Source: an uncultured Lachnospiraceae bacterium
GTDB lineage: Bacteria > Bacillota > Clostridia > Lachnospirales > Lachnospiraceae
Assembly: GCA_910585995.1 (NCBI GenBank)
Contig: CAJUGG010000045.1
Span: 4,736 to 68,735, forward strand
Length of the DNA stretch: 64,000 nucleotides
Reading direction: 5' to 3'
The position numbers were made by a program, and so were the translations under genes. The notes beneath the pieces were generated by a model. It did no database searches, had not been told where the DNA came from, and was given only the letters and a program-made list of their open reading frames with translations. Below, piece by piece: positions 9,318 through 16,733 of the stretch (position 1 is its first letter; each line of letters begins with the position of its first letter).

Positions 9318-10127
9318 ATGAAGCGATGGTTAAAAAATATAGCAGCGGTAGGTTTTTTGGTGTTGTTTCTTCCCTATACAGCGACACTTCTTCTGAGCGG
9401 CAAGCAGGGGATTCATAAGGAAGAGGCGCTGCCGCAGCTGGAATATCAGGTGTTGAATGTGCTGATGCAGGAAGACACTTCCTGGATGCAGGAGAGTACG
9501 CTGGATCTGCTGGCAATTTTGTGCCGGACGGAGTGTGTCAGGCAAGGCGAAGAACCAAAGGGTTATGAGACTGTGCAGGAATTATATGGTGCGCAGTATG
9601 AACGGCTCTATCAGGCAGTTGTCCGCACCCAGGGCCGGGTGATCACCATAGAGAACGAATACAAAGAACTTCCTTATCATGCGGTAAGTGCAGGGGTGAC
9701 ACGGGATGGACGTCTCTTAGGAGAAGAGTTTTCCTATGTGACCTCTGTCGCATGTAAGAAGGATCTGGAATCCGAATCGTATCTGCAGGTTCTGAATCTG
9801 ACAGAAGAGGAACTGTGTGAGGTGCTAGAGACTGAGGTGAATGTGGAAGAACTCTCTCTCAGACGGGACAGCGCAGAGTATGTCACCCATGTAAAATATC
9901 AGGATCAGGAATGGCAGGGAGAGCAGTTTCGTGCACTTTTGCATCTGACTTCCAGTTGTTTTTATATGGAAGAGACTGAGCAGGGGATTCGTATCACGGT
10001 CAAAGGAAACGGTCATGGTTTTGGGATCAGCCTGTATACGGCGGATCAGATGGTACAAGATGGAAAAGAACTGGAAGAAATTGTTCAGACGTTCTATCAG
10101 GGTGCAGCGTGTATAACTATTTCCTAA
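9318..10127 (+). CDS. spoIID: Stage II sporulation protein D homologue
   Basis: SpoIID-family lytic transglycosylase that works with SpoIIM and SpoIIP in peptidoglycan remodelling during engulfment. An N-terminal membrane anchor (about 8-27) is followed by an extracytoplasmic domain. The conserved Glu-containing CRTECVR stretch is near residue 74, and the C-terminal family signature GHGFGISLYTADQM...EIVQTFY is near 240-265. At 269 residues it is shorter than B. subtilis SpoIID (about 343). AGGAGGG precedes the ATG. It is followed 31 bp later by the spoIIQ-like gene, an arrangement common in Clostridia. Confidence 0.85.
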   Translation: MKRWLKNIAAVGFLVLFLPYTATLLLSGKQGIHKEEALPQLEYQVLNVLMQEDTSWMQESTLDLLAILCRTECVRQGEEPKGYETVQELYGAQYERLYQAVVRTQGRVITIENEYKELPYHAVSAGVTRDGRLLGEEFSYVTSVACKKDLESESYLQVLNLTEEELCEVLETEVNVEELSLRRDSAEYVTHVKYQDQEWQGEQFRALLHLTSSCFYMEETEQGIRITVKGNGHGFGISLYTADQMVQDGKELEEIVQTFYQGAACITIS

Positions 10128-10140
10128 TCTGGTAAAAATA
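10111..10140 (+). promoter_or_regulatory. SigF/SigG-type promoter of spoIIQ
   Basis: GTATA (10111-10115), a 15-bp spacer, and GGTAAAAATA (10131-10140), which fits the forespore -10 consensus GGNNANANTR exactly. It overlaps the end of spoIID and would give forespore-specific expression of the next gene. Confidence 0.75.
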
Positions 10141-10158
10141 AGGACCAGAGGTGATGTT

Positions 10159-10992
10159 ATGCGTAGGAATCAAAAAGGATTTCTGATTGCACTGTGCCTT
10201 TGCATGCTTTCTATATCCGGAATCTTCGGAGTGTACCAGTATCGAAAGGGGTTGGCTTCAGAACCGCAGCCATCAGCTCCCAATCAGAGCGCCCAGACGG
10301 AGGAAGTACAAGAACCGGAGAAAGAAGCGGCAAATTCAGAAGGCACGATTGCTCAGGCAGATACCAAAGAGGAAGAAGCAGATCAGGCAAAAATTGAAAC
10401 CGAAGAGGACATCTATGAGATAGGTGAAGCAGAACTGGCACAGGCAGAAGAGACAACGGAAGAGAAGCCTGTAGAGGAAAATCAGGAAGAAGCAAAAGAG
10501 GAGACGCAGGAGGAACAGGAGGAAGAGGAAAGCTCTGTGGAAACTTCCACAGATCAAGTGCAGACGGATCATCTGGCTTTTTCAAAAGACAGCAGTCTGA
10601 CCTGGCCGGTGGATGGCGATGTAATACTGAACTATAGTATGGATAAGAGTATCTATTTTTCCACATTAAATCAGTATAAATATCATCCAGCCATTGTGAT
10701 CAGCGCTCCGGTGGGCAGTGAAGTTCACTGTGCAGCCAGAGGAAAGGTAAGTCAGATCACAGTCAATGAAGAGACGGGAACTACTCTTACCATGGACCTT
10801 GGAGACGGATATGAAGCAGTCTACGGACAGCTAAAAGAAGTATCGGTTGGTGAGGGAGATCTGGTGGAGACAGGAACACTTTTAGGCTATGTAAGTGAAC
10901 CGACGAAATATTATACACTCGAAGGAAGCAATCTGTATTTCCAGATGCTCAAAGACAAAGAAGCAGTAAACCCAATGAGTTTTATTGAATAA
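10159..10992 (+). CDS. spoIIQ: SpoIIQ-like forespore protein with degenerate LytM domain
   Basis: Probable forespore half of the SpoIIQ-SpoIIIAH channel that joins forespore and mother cell during engulfment. One N-terminal membrane helix (about 6-24) is followed by a very Glu/Gln-rich linker (about 35-135) and a C-terminal peptidase M23/LytM fold (about 150-277). The metal ligands of active LytM enzymes are not conserved: the HxGxD position reads HPAIVIS and the HLH position reads LYFQ. It is therefore probably not a hydrolase, as in B. subtilis SpoIIQ. Its position after spoIID and the SigF-type promoter support the name. A bidirectional terminator follows. Confidence 0.78.
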   Translation: MRRNQKGFLIALCLCMLSISGIFGVYQYRKGLASEPQPSAPNQSAQTEEVQEPEKEAANSEGTIAQADTKEEEADQAKIETEEDIYEIGEAELAQAEETTEEKPVEENQEEAKEETQEEQEEEESSVETSTDQVQTDHLAFSKDSSLTWPVDGDVILNYSMDKSIYFSTLNQYKYHPAIVISAPVGSEVHCAARGKVSQITVNEETGTTLTMDLGDGYEAVYGQLKEVSVGEGDLVETGTLLGYVSEPTKYYTLEGSNLYFQMLKDKEAVNPMSFIE

Positions 10993-11001
10993 GCAAAAAA
11001 T

Positions 11002-11037
11002 ATGCCGGGGCTGTATGGATGTACAGTCCCGGTATTT
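11002..11037. terminator. Bidirectional terminator between spoIIQ and hemolysin-III gene
   Basis: Strong stem formed by ATGCCGGGGCTGTA and TACAGTCCCGGTAT, A-rich on the left and T-rich on the right. It serves both convergent genes. Confidence 0.85.
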
Positions 11038-11691
11038 TTACATAAGAGCGATATAGAACATGACTACAAAGTGACACATACTTCCTGCCATAACAAAGAG
11101 ATGAAAGATCTCATGGGAGCCGAAATACTGGTGTCTGGCGTTGAACAGGGGAAGCTTCAGTGCATAGATGACACCTCCTATTGTATAGATAATCCCTCCG
11201 GCCAGGAGCCACATAAATGCAGCGATTGGGAGAGAAGATACCAGAGGAACCATAGCAAGGACACACAGCCAGCCCATGGAGATATAGATCAGAGAAGAGA
11301 ACCATTTGGGGCAGGTGATCCAGAATGCTTTGATCAGGATACCTGCGACGGCTGTTCCCCATACAAGCGCCAGAAGGGGATAGCCGATGGAATCTTTCAG
11401 TGGAATCACACAGACAGGCGTGTAACTTCCGGCGATCAGGATAAAGATCATAATATGATCGATCTTGCGAAGCAGAAGATTCATCTTCTTGGAGATATTA
11501 AAAGTGTGATAGATGGTGCTGGCACCATATAAGAGAATCATACTGATGGCAAAGATGCCAAGTGCTGGTGCAGCTAATCGGTCCTGATTGGAAGCGGCGA
11601 GGATCAACAAGGGTGTGGATGCCATGGCAGCTAAGATCATGCCGATAAAGTGAGTCAGGGCGCTGCCCGGATCTTTGATAGATAATGTCAT
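11038..11691 (-). CDS. Hemolysin III / PAQR family membrane protein (TrhA/YqfA-like)
   Basis: A 217-residue integral membrane protein of the PAQR/hemolysin III family, with about seven hydrophobic helices. Family features are STIYHTF near residue 60, the KIDH motif near 75, and a C-terminal EIFHLFVMAG segment. These His and Asp residues form the family's putative metal site. Bacterial members are linked to membrane energetics and homeostasis; the haemolysin name comes from one B. cereus protein and is not evidence for toxicity. AAGGAGG lies just before the ATG. It is monocistronic and convergent with spoIIQ. Confidence 0.88.
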   Translation of the reverse strand: MTLSIKDPGSALTHFIGMILAAMASTPLLILAASNQDRLAAPALGIFAISMILLYGASTIYHTFNISKKMNLLLRKIDHIMIFILIAGSYTPVCVIPLKDSIGYPLLALVWGTAVAGILIKAFWITCPKWFSSLIYISMGWLCVLAMVPLVSSLPIAAFMWLLAGGIIYTIGGVIYALKLPLFNARHQYFGSHEIFHLFVMAGSMCHFVVMFYIALM

Positions 11692-11820
11692 AATAGTTCC
11701 TCCTTAGATAAATAAATCTATATAATGTAGTATTAAAAACTATATAGTGTTTTATGTATATTATAACTCATTATACAAAAAAAGCAAGTATAATTTGTAA
11801 AAAAATCAAAACAGAAAAAA

Positions 11821-11846
11821 GGCGGCCCTTTTTTGGACCGCCTTGG
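11821..11846 (-). terminator. Terminator of the NlpC/P60 gene
   Basis: On the minus strand GGCGGTCC pairs with GGGCCGCC around an A6 loop and is followed by a run of T. Confidence 0.88.
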
Positions 11847-11863
11847 TTCGCTTGGTTATGTAA

Positions 11864-12964
11864 TTAGAAGATTCTTCTTACTGCTAAGATATTCTTGTAG
11901 TTGGCCGGCGAAGTGTATTTGATGCCGGTTGCTGCGGTGCTGGCATGGACGATGGTATTGTTGCCCATATAGATCGCCACGTGACCGCTGTAGCAGATGA
12001 TGTCGCCCGGCTGAGCATCTGCTAGGCTGACGCCATAGCCTGCGCTTCTAAGAGCACTGGAGCTGTGAGGAAGACCTACACCAAAGTTTGCATAGACACT
12101 CATAACAAATCCAGAACAGTCAGCGCCGTTTGTCAGGCTTGTCCCGCCATATACGTAAGGATTCCCCACAAACTGGGAAGCAAAGCTTGCAACTGCATTG
12201 CCGGTGGAGCTTCCGCCGCCATTGCCAAGTGCCGGAGCAGAACCTGATCCGGAAGAACCAGACTGGCTTCTGACCTTGGAGGCTGCTGCTTTCTGAGCTG
12301 CTTCTCTGGCTGCCGCTTCTTTTTCAAGACGGGCAAGCTCTTCTTCTTTGGACTCTGCATAGACATAATCCGTTCTCAGTTCCACATAATCTTTGGAGAC
12401 CCAGCCGTCGCCCTCTTCGATGGATACTTTGACAAAATCCTCTGTCTCATCGGTAACGACTAACTCCTCCTGCTGAGGAATCAGACCTAAGATCGGAGAA
12501 TCTGTAGTGGCATCCTGACGGACTCTTAATGTCTCAGTAGTGACCACTGCCATCTTGGTGCCAGCTTCTTCAGCTAACTCTTCTGCTTCATAGCCGATGG
12601 CCACATAATCACCTTTTACATATCCGTGAACATTGCCGGAAGTGATCAGATACCATCCGTTTTCTTCTGCTTCTACCGTTCCTACGGATTTGTCATACAG
12701 CTTTCCGATGATCTCACCGTCTTCATTGGAAGCACTACGAACATTTACATAATCGTTCACATGAGCGATACAGAATCCTGTATAATTATTTTTAACTACT
12801 TCATCTAATACATTGGCCATCTCATCATCGGATGTGGTAGCCTCATCCAAAGAGCTGGTAATACCGCCGGCCAAAGCCAAGGAAATCTGTGCGGCATCAG
12901 CCTGCATCGGGGTAGTCAGCAACAAGCCTGCAACCAGGCAGAAAGATAAACTTTTCTTTATCAT
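11864..12964 (-). CDS. Secreted NlpC/P60 endopeptidase with two SH3 domains
   Basis: Secreted cell-wall hydrolase that probably cuts stem peptides of peptidoglycan. The chosen ATG at 12964 has TTGGAGG just upstream and opens a clear signal peptide (1-24). A longer frame from 13048 lacks a ribosome site. Two bacterial SH3 domains (about 65-125 and 140-205) are followed by an Ala/Glu-rich helix, a Ser/Gly linker and the NlpC/P60 domain. Its Cys is at about 283 (GADCSGF) and His at about 328 (SGHVAIY). The length, 366 residues, is normal for this architecture in Clostridia. Confidence 0.92.
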   Translation of the reverse strand: MIKKSLSFCLVAGLLLTTPMQADAAQISLALAGGITSSLDEATTSDDEMANVLDEVVKNNYTGFCIAHVNDYVNVRSASNEDGEIIGKLYDKSVGTVEAEENGWYLITSGNVHGYVKGDYVAIGYEAEELAEEAGTKMAVVTTETLRVRQDATTDSPILGLIPQQEELVVTDETEDFVKVSIEEGDGWVSKDYVELRTDYVYAESKEEELARLEKEAAAREAAQKAAASKVRSQSGSSGSGSAPALGNGGGSSTGNAVASFASQFVGNPYVYGGTSLTNGADCSGFVMSVYANFGVGLPHSSSALRSAGYGVSLADAQPGDIICYSGHVAIYMGNNTIVHASTAATGIKYTSPANYKNILAVRRIF

Positions 12965-13135
12965 ATGTACCTCCAAGGTAGTTTTTACAAAATATATGTT
13001 AATTATTACGAATTTGTTACAAATCTCATGGCAATTATAACAATACATTACAGGTTTGTCAACTAAAAACGAAAGGCTTCTAAAGGAAAATCTAAGAATT
13101 TATCTTTTTTTTATAATTTTATAAGAAACTCCACA

Positions 13136-13189
13136 TTGACAAAGCGATAAAGGTTCTTTAAAATAAAGACGATAATGATTACTACTATT
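13136..13189 (+). promoter_or_regulatory. Promoter and Fur/PerR-type operator of the perR-like gene
   Basis: TTGACA (13136-13141), 17 bp, TAAAAT (13159-13164). Immediately downstream lies an AT-rich imperfect dyad GATAATGATTACTACTATT (13171-13189) of the Fur/PerR box type, so autoregulation is likely. Confidence 0.68.
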
Positions 13190-13208
13190 AGATAAGGAGG
13201 AACCAGGG

Positions 13209-13598
13209 ATGGCGGCTTTGAAATATAGCAGACAGCGGGAATCCATCAAGCATTATCTGTGCAGCCGGGAAGATCATCCTACCGCGGATATGATCTATAT
13301 GGGTATTCGCCAGGAGTTCCCCAATATCAGTCTGGGCACTGTGTACCGGAATCTTTCCTTATTAGTAGATCTCGGAGAGATTCAGAAGATTACAACTGAT
13401 GGGGCAGACCGTTATGATTCCAGGATCTCGCCGCATCATCATTTTATATGCAGAAGATGCGGTTGTGTCTTAGATCTTATGGCTCCTGTGGAAGATCTGT
13501 TGTCTGGGGTCCGCGAGTGCTGGGATGGGGGCGATGTGGAAGAGTATCGGCTGGAGTTCTATGGGATCTGCCAGCAGTGCAAAAAAAATCGAACTTAA
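13209..13598 (+). CDS. perR: Fur-family peroxide regulator, PerR-like
   Basis: Metal-dependent repressor; PerR senses hydrogen peroxide through iron-catalysed histidine oxidation. The N-terminal winged helix contains GTVYRNLSLL (about 47-56). The regulatory segment DGADRYDSRISPHHHF matches the PerR pattern, and CRRCG and CQQC supply the structural zinc cysteines. At 129 residues it is compact. AAGGAGG precedes the ATG. A rubrerythrin gene with a similar dyad over its promoter follows directly, which favours PerR over Fur or Zur. Confidence 0.84.
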   Translation: MAALKYSRQRESIKHYLCSREDHPTADMIYMGIRQEFPNISLGTVYRNLSLLVDLGEIQKITTDGADRYDSRISPHHHFICRRCGCVLDLMAPVEDLLSGVRECWDGGDVEEYRLEFYGICQQCKKNRT

Positions 13599-13600
13599 AC

Positions 13601-13662
13601 TTGACAAGCTATCAGGAATCCACTATAATAACAATATCAGTAATCGTTACTGTTATTGAGAT
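13601..13662 (+). promoter_or_regulatory. Rubrerythrin promoter and PerR-type operator
   Basis: TTGACA (13601-13606), 17 bp, TATAAT (13624-13629). From the -10 onward there are nested dyads, including CAGTAATCGTTACTG. A bound repressor would block initiation. Confidence 0.72.
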
Positions 13663-13697
13663 AAAAATAATTTTATATAAGAAAAGGAGATACGATT

Positions 13698-14240
13698 ATG
13701 GCAAAATTTGTATGTAGTGTATGTGGTTACGTTCATGAAGGAGATAATCCGCCAGAGAAATGTCCGCAGTGCGGCGTTCCGGCAAGCAAATTCAATAAGC
13801 AGGATGATGGCTTAAGCTGGGCAGCAGAGCACGTAGTAGGAGTGGCTCAGGGTGTAAGCGAGGACATTCTTGAGGATTTAAGAGCAAACTTTAACGGCGA
13901 GTGCTCAGAGGTAGGTATGTATCTGGCTATGGCACGCGTGGCTCATAGAGAGGGATATCCGGAGATCGGTCTGTACTGGGAAAAAGCAGCATACGAAGAG
14001 GCAGAGCATGCAGCTAAATTTGCAGAGCTTTTAGGTGAGGTAGTGACCGACAGCACCAAGAAAAATCTGGAGATGCGTGTGGCAGCAGAGAACGGCGCTA
14101 CCGCAGGTAAATTTGATCTGGCAAAACGTGCAAAAGAGGCTAATCTGGATGCAATCCATGACACTGTTCATGAGATGGCAAAAGATGAGGCAAGACACGG
14201 CAAAGCATTTGCAGGTCTGTTAAAGAGATACTTTGGCTAA
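13698..14240 (+). CDS. rbr: Reverse rubrerythrin (rubredoxin domain N-terminal)
   Basis: Peroxide-reducing diiron protein. Unlike classical rubrerythrin, the rubredoxin-like Fe(SCys)4 domain comes first (CSVCGY at 6-11, CPQCG near 24-28). The ferritin-like four-helix domain follows (about 45-180), with Glu/His diiron ligands in ECSEVGMYLAMA, EEAEHAAKFAEL and KDEARHGKAF. Related clostridial proteins reduce hydrogen peroxide and oxygen using NADH-linked donors. The adjacent perR-like gene and shared operator type point to induction by peroxide or oxygen. A terminator follows. Confidence 0.93.
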   Translation: MAKFVCSVCGYVHEGDNPPEKCPQCGVPASKFNKQDDGLSWAAEHVVGVAQGVSEDILEDLRANFNGECSEVGMYLAMARVAHREGYPEIGLYWEKAAYEEAEHAAKFAELLGEVVTDSTKKNLEMRVAAENGATAGKFDLAKRAKEANLDAIHDTVHEMAKDEARHGKAFAGLLKRYFG

Positions 14241-14254
14241 GATTTCACAAAGGG

Positions 14255-14282
14255 GAGGGGCTTTTGCGGCCCCTCTTTTTTC
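14255..14282 (+). terminator. Terminator of rubrerythrin
   Basis: GAGGGGC/GCCCCTC hairpin followed by a T6 tract. Confidence 0.92.
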
Positions 14283-14351
14283 TGCAATTTTTAGAAATTA
14301 TCTGTAAATAGATTGAGGGGTCAGATCAGGAAACAGTAAGCGACTTGGCAA

Positions 14352-14498
14352 TTATTCACAAAAATCGTGAAATGTGGATAAGTTGTTGGCAAGTTATCCC
14401 ATGATTCCCACGATTCACCCACAAAGTTATCCACATTTGCAGAGGTGGAAAATGCAAATATTATCGAGTTGTTCACAAAGTTATCCACATTATCCACA
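14352..14498. promoter_or_regulatory. Cluster of DnaA boxes
   Basis: Five exact TTATNCACA boxes lie within 147 bp: 14352-14360, 14373-14381 (reverse), 14427-14435, 14481-14489 and 14490-14498 (the last two abut). Near-matches lie at 14394, 14469 and 14557. An AT-rich stretch of about 100 bp follows. No dnaA or dnaN gene is present. It could titrate DnaA, regulate trmB, or be part of an origin; sequence alone does not decide. Confidence 0.75.
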
Positions 14499-14571
14499 TT
14501 TTTAGTGTGTAAAAGTCAGCAGATATTCGGACAAAAAATAAACAAATGTTTTGTGATTATCCCCCAAAAAA

Positions 14572-14631
14572 CAGTTTTTCTACAAAAAACTGAAAATTTT
14601 TCTTGACTTTTGAAATATCAGACAATAAAGT
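14572..14631 (+). promoter_or_regulatory. Hairpin and sigma-A promoter before trmB
   Basis: An A/T hairpin CAGTTTTT-CTAC-AAAAACTG (14572-14592) is followed by TTGACT (14603-14608), 17 bp, and TAAAGT (14626-14631). Confidence 0.6.
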
Positions 14632-14672
14632 ATCTGTAGCATTGTTTTACAAGATTGACAGGAGTGCGTACT

Positions 14673-15326
14673 ATGCGTTTAAGAAATATCAGAGGTTCCA
14701 GAGAAGTCATTGCCGGCAGTGATTATGTCATCCATGAAGAAGAGACACGGGCAGGGAGCTGGCATCAGATCTTTGGCAATACTCACCCGATTCATATCGA
14801 GATTGGGATGGGCAAGGGAAAATTTATCATGGCTTTGGCCAAGGCGAATCCACAGATTAATTATGTGGGCATTGAAAAATATTCCAGCGTACTGATCCGC
14901 GCATTGGAGAAGATGAGTCAGGAAAAGGTGCCCCTTACCAATTTGTATTTTATCCGGATGGATGCAGAGCAGATTGTGAAAGTATTTGCAAAAGGAGAAG
15001 TGGATAAGATCTATCTGAATTTTTCCGACCCCTGGCCCAAAGACCGCCATGCCAAGAGAAGGCTGACCAGCAGAGAATATTTGGCCCGCTATCAGAAGAT
15101 ATTATCCGACAAAGGGGATGTGGAATTTAAGACGGACAATCGTCTGCTGTTTGATTTTTCCGTGGAATCGGTCAGAGAAGCTGGTTGGGAACTTCGTGCA
15201 CTCACCTATGATCTGCACCAGGATGCCGTGTTGAATCAAGGGAATATTATGACGGAATATGAAGAACGTTTTTCCGCTCTGGGAAATCCTATCCACAAAC
15301 TCATTGCCAGTTATGAAAAAAAATGA
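14673..15326 (+). CDS. trmB: tRNA (guanine-N7)-methyltransferase
   Basis: Methylates G46 in the tRNA variable loop using S-adenosylmethionine. The SAM-binding segment IEIGMGKGKF is near residue 43-52. The family signature NFSDPWPKDRHAKRRLTS is near 112-129, and ending HKLIASYEKK is typical. I start at the ATG at 14673 because GGAG lies 8 nt upstream; an upstream TTG at 14655 would sit before that site. The protein has 217 residues. It has its own promoter and is followed by tRNA-Lys. Confidence 0.93.
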   Translation: MRLRNIRGSREVIAGSDYVIHEEETRAGSWHQIFGNTHPIHIEIGMGKGKFIMALAKANPQINYVGIEKYSSVLIRALEKMSQEKVPLTNLYFIRMDAEQIVKVFAKGEVDKIYLNFSDPWPKDRHAKRRLTSREYLARYQKILSDKGDVEFKTDNRLLFDFSVESVREAGWELRALTYDLHQDAVLNQGNIMTEYEERFSALGNPIHKLIASYEKK

Positions 15327-15356
15327 AAGTTTTTTAAAATTTTTTGAAAAAAAGAC

Positions 15357-15385
15357 TTGCATTTTGTTAAGAGATTCAGTATAAT
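15357..15385 (+). promoter_or_regulatory. Promoter of tRNA-Lys
   Basis: TTGCAT (15357-15362), 17 bp, TATAAT (15380-15385), about 30 bp before the tRNA. Confidence 0.8.
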
Positions 15386-15414
15386 ATGATTTGTTCGTTA
15401 AACAAATACGAGAT

Positions 15415-15487
15415 GCGCTTTTAGCTCAGTTGGTAGAGCACCTGACTCTTAATCAGGGTGTCCAGGGTTCGAGCCCCTGATGGCGCA
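15415..15487 (+). tRNA. tRNA-Lys (CTT)
   Basis: Cloverleaf of 73 nt: acceptor GCGC.../...GCGC, D arm GCTC/GAGC, anticodon stem CCTGA/TCAGG with loop CTCTTAA (anticodon CTT), and T arm CAGGG/CCCTG around TTCGAGC. The 3' CCA is not encoded. The acceptor stem has one T-T mismatch at its sixth pair. Confidence 0.94.
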
Positions 15488-15491
15488 GGCA

Positions 15492-15538
15492 GGAGCACTG
15501 TTTTTGGAACTTGATTTCCGGGGGCGGTGTTCTTTTTT
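15492..15538 (+). terminator. Terminator after tRNA-Lys
   Basis: GAGCAC pairs with GTGTTC, with an inner GGAA/TTCC, then a T6 tract. Confidence 0.6.
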
Positions 15539-15640
15539 GTGCGCAGAAAAACGGGATGTGGTCTTATGCAGACCCTTGTGAAATGAAAAGGTTTGGTTTA
15601 TAATATTTACCAGCAAAAAAATATAAAGGAGTGGATAGTG

Positions 15641-16717
15641 ATGAAACGAGTTGGTATGCTGACAAGCGGCGGAGACTGCCAGGCACTTAATGCAACTATG
15701 AGAGGTGTGGCAAAGGGACTTTTTAATGAACTTGGAAGCAATGTGGAGATCTTTGGCTTTGAGGAGGGTTATAAGGGTCTGATCTACAATGAGTATCGCC
15801 ATATGACTGCCAGAGATTTTGCAGGTATCTTGACCAAAGGGGGGACGATTCTGGGAAGCTCCAGACAATCCTTTAAGAATATGAAACTTCCGGATGAGAA
15901 TGGTCTGGACAAGGTGGAAGCGATGAAGAAAAATTACCGGAAACTGGATCTGGACTGTCTGGTAATCTTAGGAGGTAATGGGACGGAGAAGACAGCAAAT
16001 CTCTTGCGGGAAGAGGGATTGAATATTCTTCATCTGCCTAAGACTATTGACAATGATATCTGGGGAACCGATATGACATTTGGATTCCAGAGTGCGGTGG
16101 ATATTGCTACAGATTGTATAGACTGTATCCATACAACAGCAGCTTCTCACGGACGTGTATTTATTGTGGAAGTGATGGGGCACAAGGTGGGCTGGCTGAC
16201 GCTTCATGCTGGTATTGCAGGCGGCGCGGATATTGTATTGATCCCGGAGATTCCTTATGATATCGATAAAGTATGTGAGGCGATTGAAAAACGTACCAAG
16301 GCAAAGAAGGGCTTTACCATTCTGGCAGTGGCAGAGGGTGCGATCTCCAAAGAAGATGCAGCTTTATCCAAAAAAGAGTATAAGGCAAAGATGGCAAATT
16401 ACGCCTATCCGTCCGTGTCTTATGAACTGGCAGATCTAATTCGTCAAAAAACAGGTGCAGATGTACGTGTGACGGTTCCGGGACATACGCAAAGAGGCGG
16501 CTCTCCCAAGCCATATGACCGTGTGCTTTCTACACGTCTCGGTGCGAGGGCAGCGAAGCTGATTGTAGAGGAAGAGTATGGATATATGGTAGCGATTGTC
16601 AATGGAGAGACCTGCAAAGTGCCATTAGGTGAAGTAGCTGGAAAATTAAAGATGGTAGATCCCAATGCAGGAATTATAGAAGAAGCTAAGATTGTTGGTA
16701 TCAGTTTTGGCGATTGA
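15641..16717 (+). CDS. pfkA: 6-phosphofructokinase
   Basis: Phosphorylates fructose 6-phosphate in glycolysis. The N-terminal phosphate loop is TSGGDCQALNA, where classical PfkA has GGDAPGMN. The nucleotide-site motif is LGGNGTEKT and the catalytic motif is PKTIDNDIWGTD. Gly at the donor-discriminating position suggests ATP, while the Lys in PKTIDND is also seen in PPi enzymes. ATP use is likely but not certain. AAAGGAG lies 9 nt before the ATG at 15641; the longer frame has no such site. It has 358 residues and is followed 16 bp later by dnaX. Confidence 0.92.
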   Translation: MKRVGMLTSGGDCQALNATMRGVAKGLFNELGSNVEIFGFEEGYKGLIYNEYRHMTARDFAGILTKGGTILGSSRQSFKNMKLPDENGLDKVEAMKKNYRKLDLDCLVILGGNGTEKTANLLREEGLNILHLPKTIDNDIWGTDMTFGFQSAVDIATDCIDCIHTTAASHGRVFIVEVMGHKVGWLTLHAGIAGGADIVLIPEIPYDIDKVCEAIEKRTKAKKGFTILAVAEGAISKEDAALSKKEYKAKMANYAYPSVSYELADLIRQKTGADVRVTVPGHTQRGGSPKPYDRVLSTRLGARAAKLIVEEEYGYMVAIVNGETCKVPLGEVAGKLKMVDPNAGIIEEAKIVGISFGD

Positions 16718-16733
16718 TCAGGAGTGAAAAGAC

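Noticed and set aside
14352..14640. Calling the DnaA-box cluster the chromosomal origin
   Set aside because: No dnaA, dnaN, rpmH or gidA-type genes are near, and strand bias does not switch here; reported only as a DnaA-box cluster.
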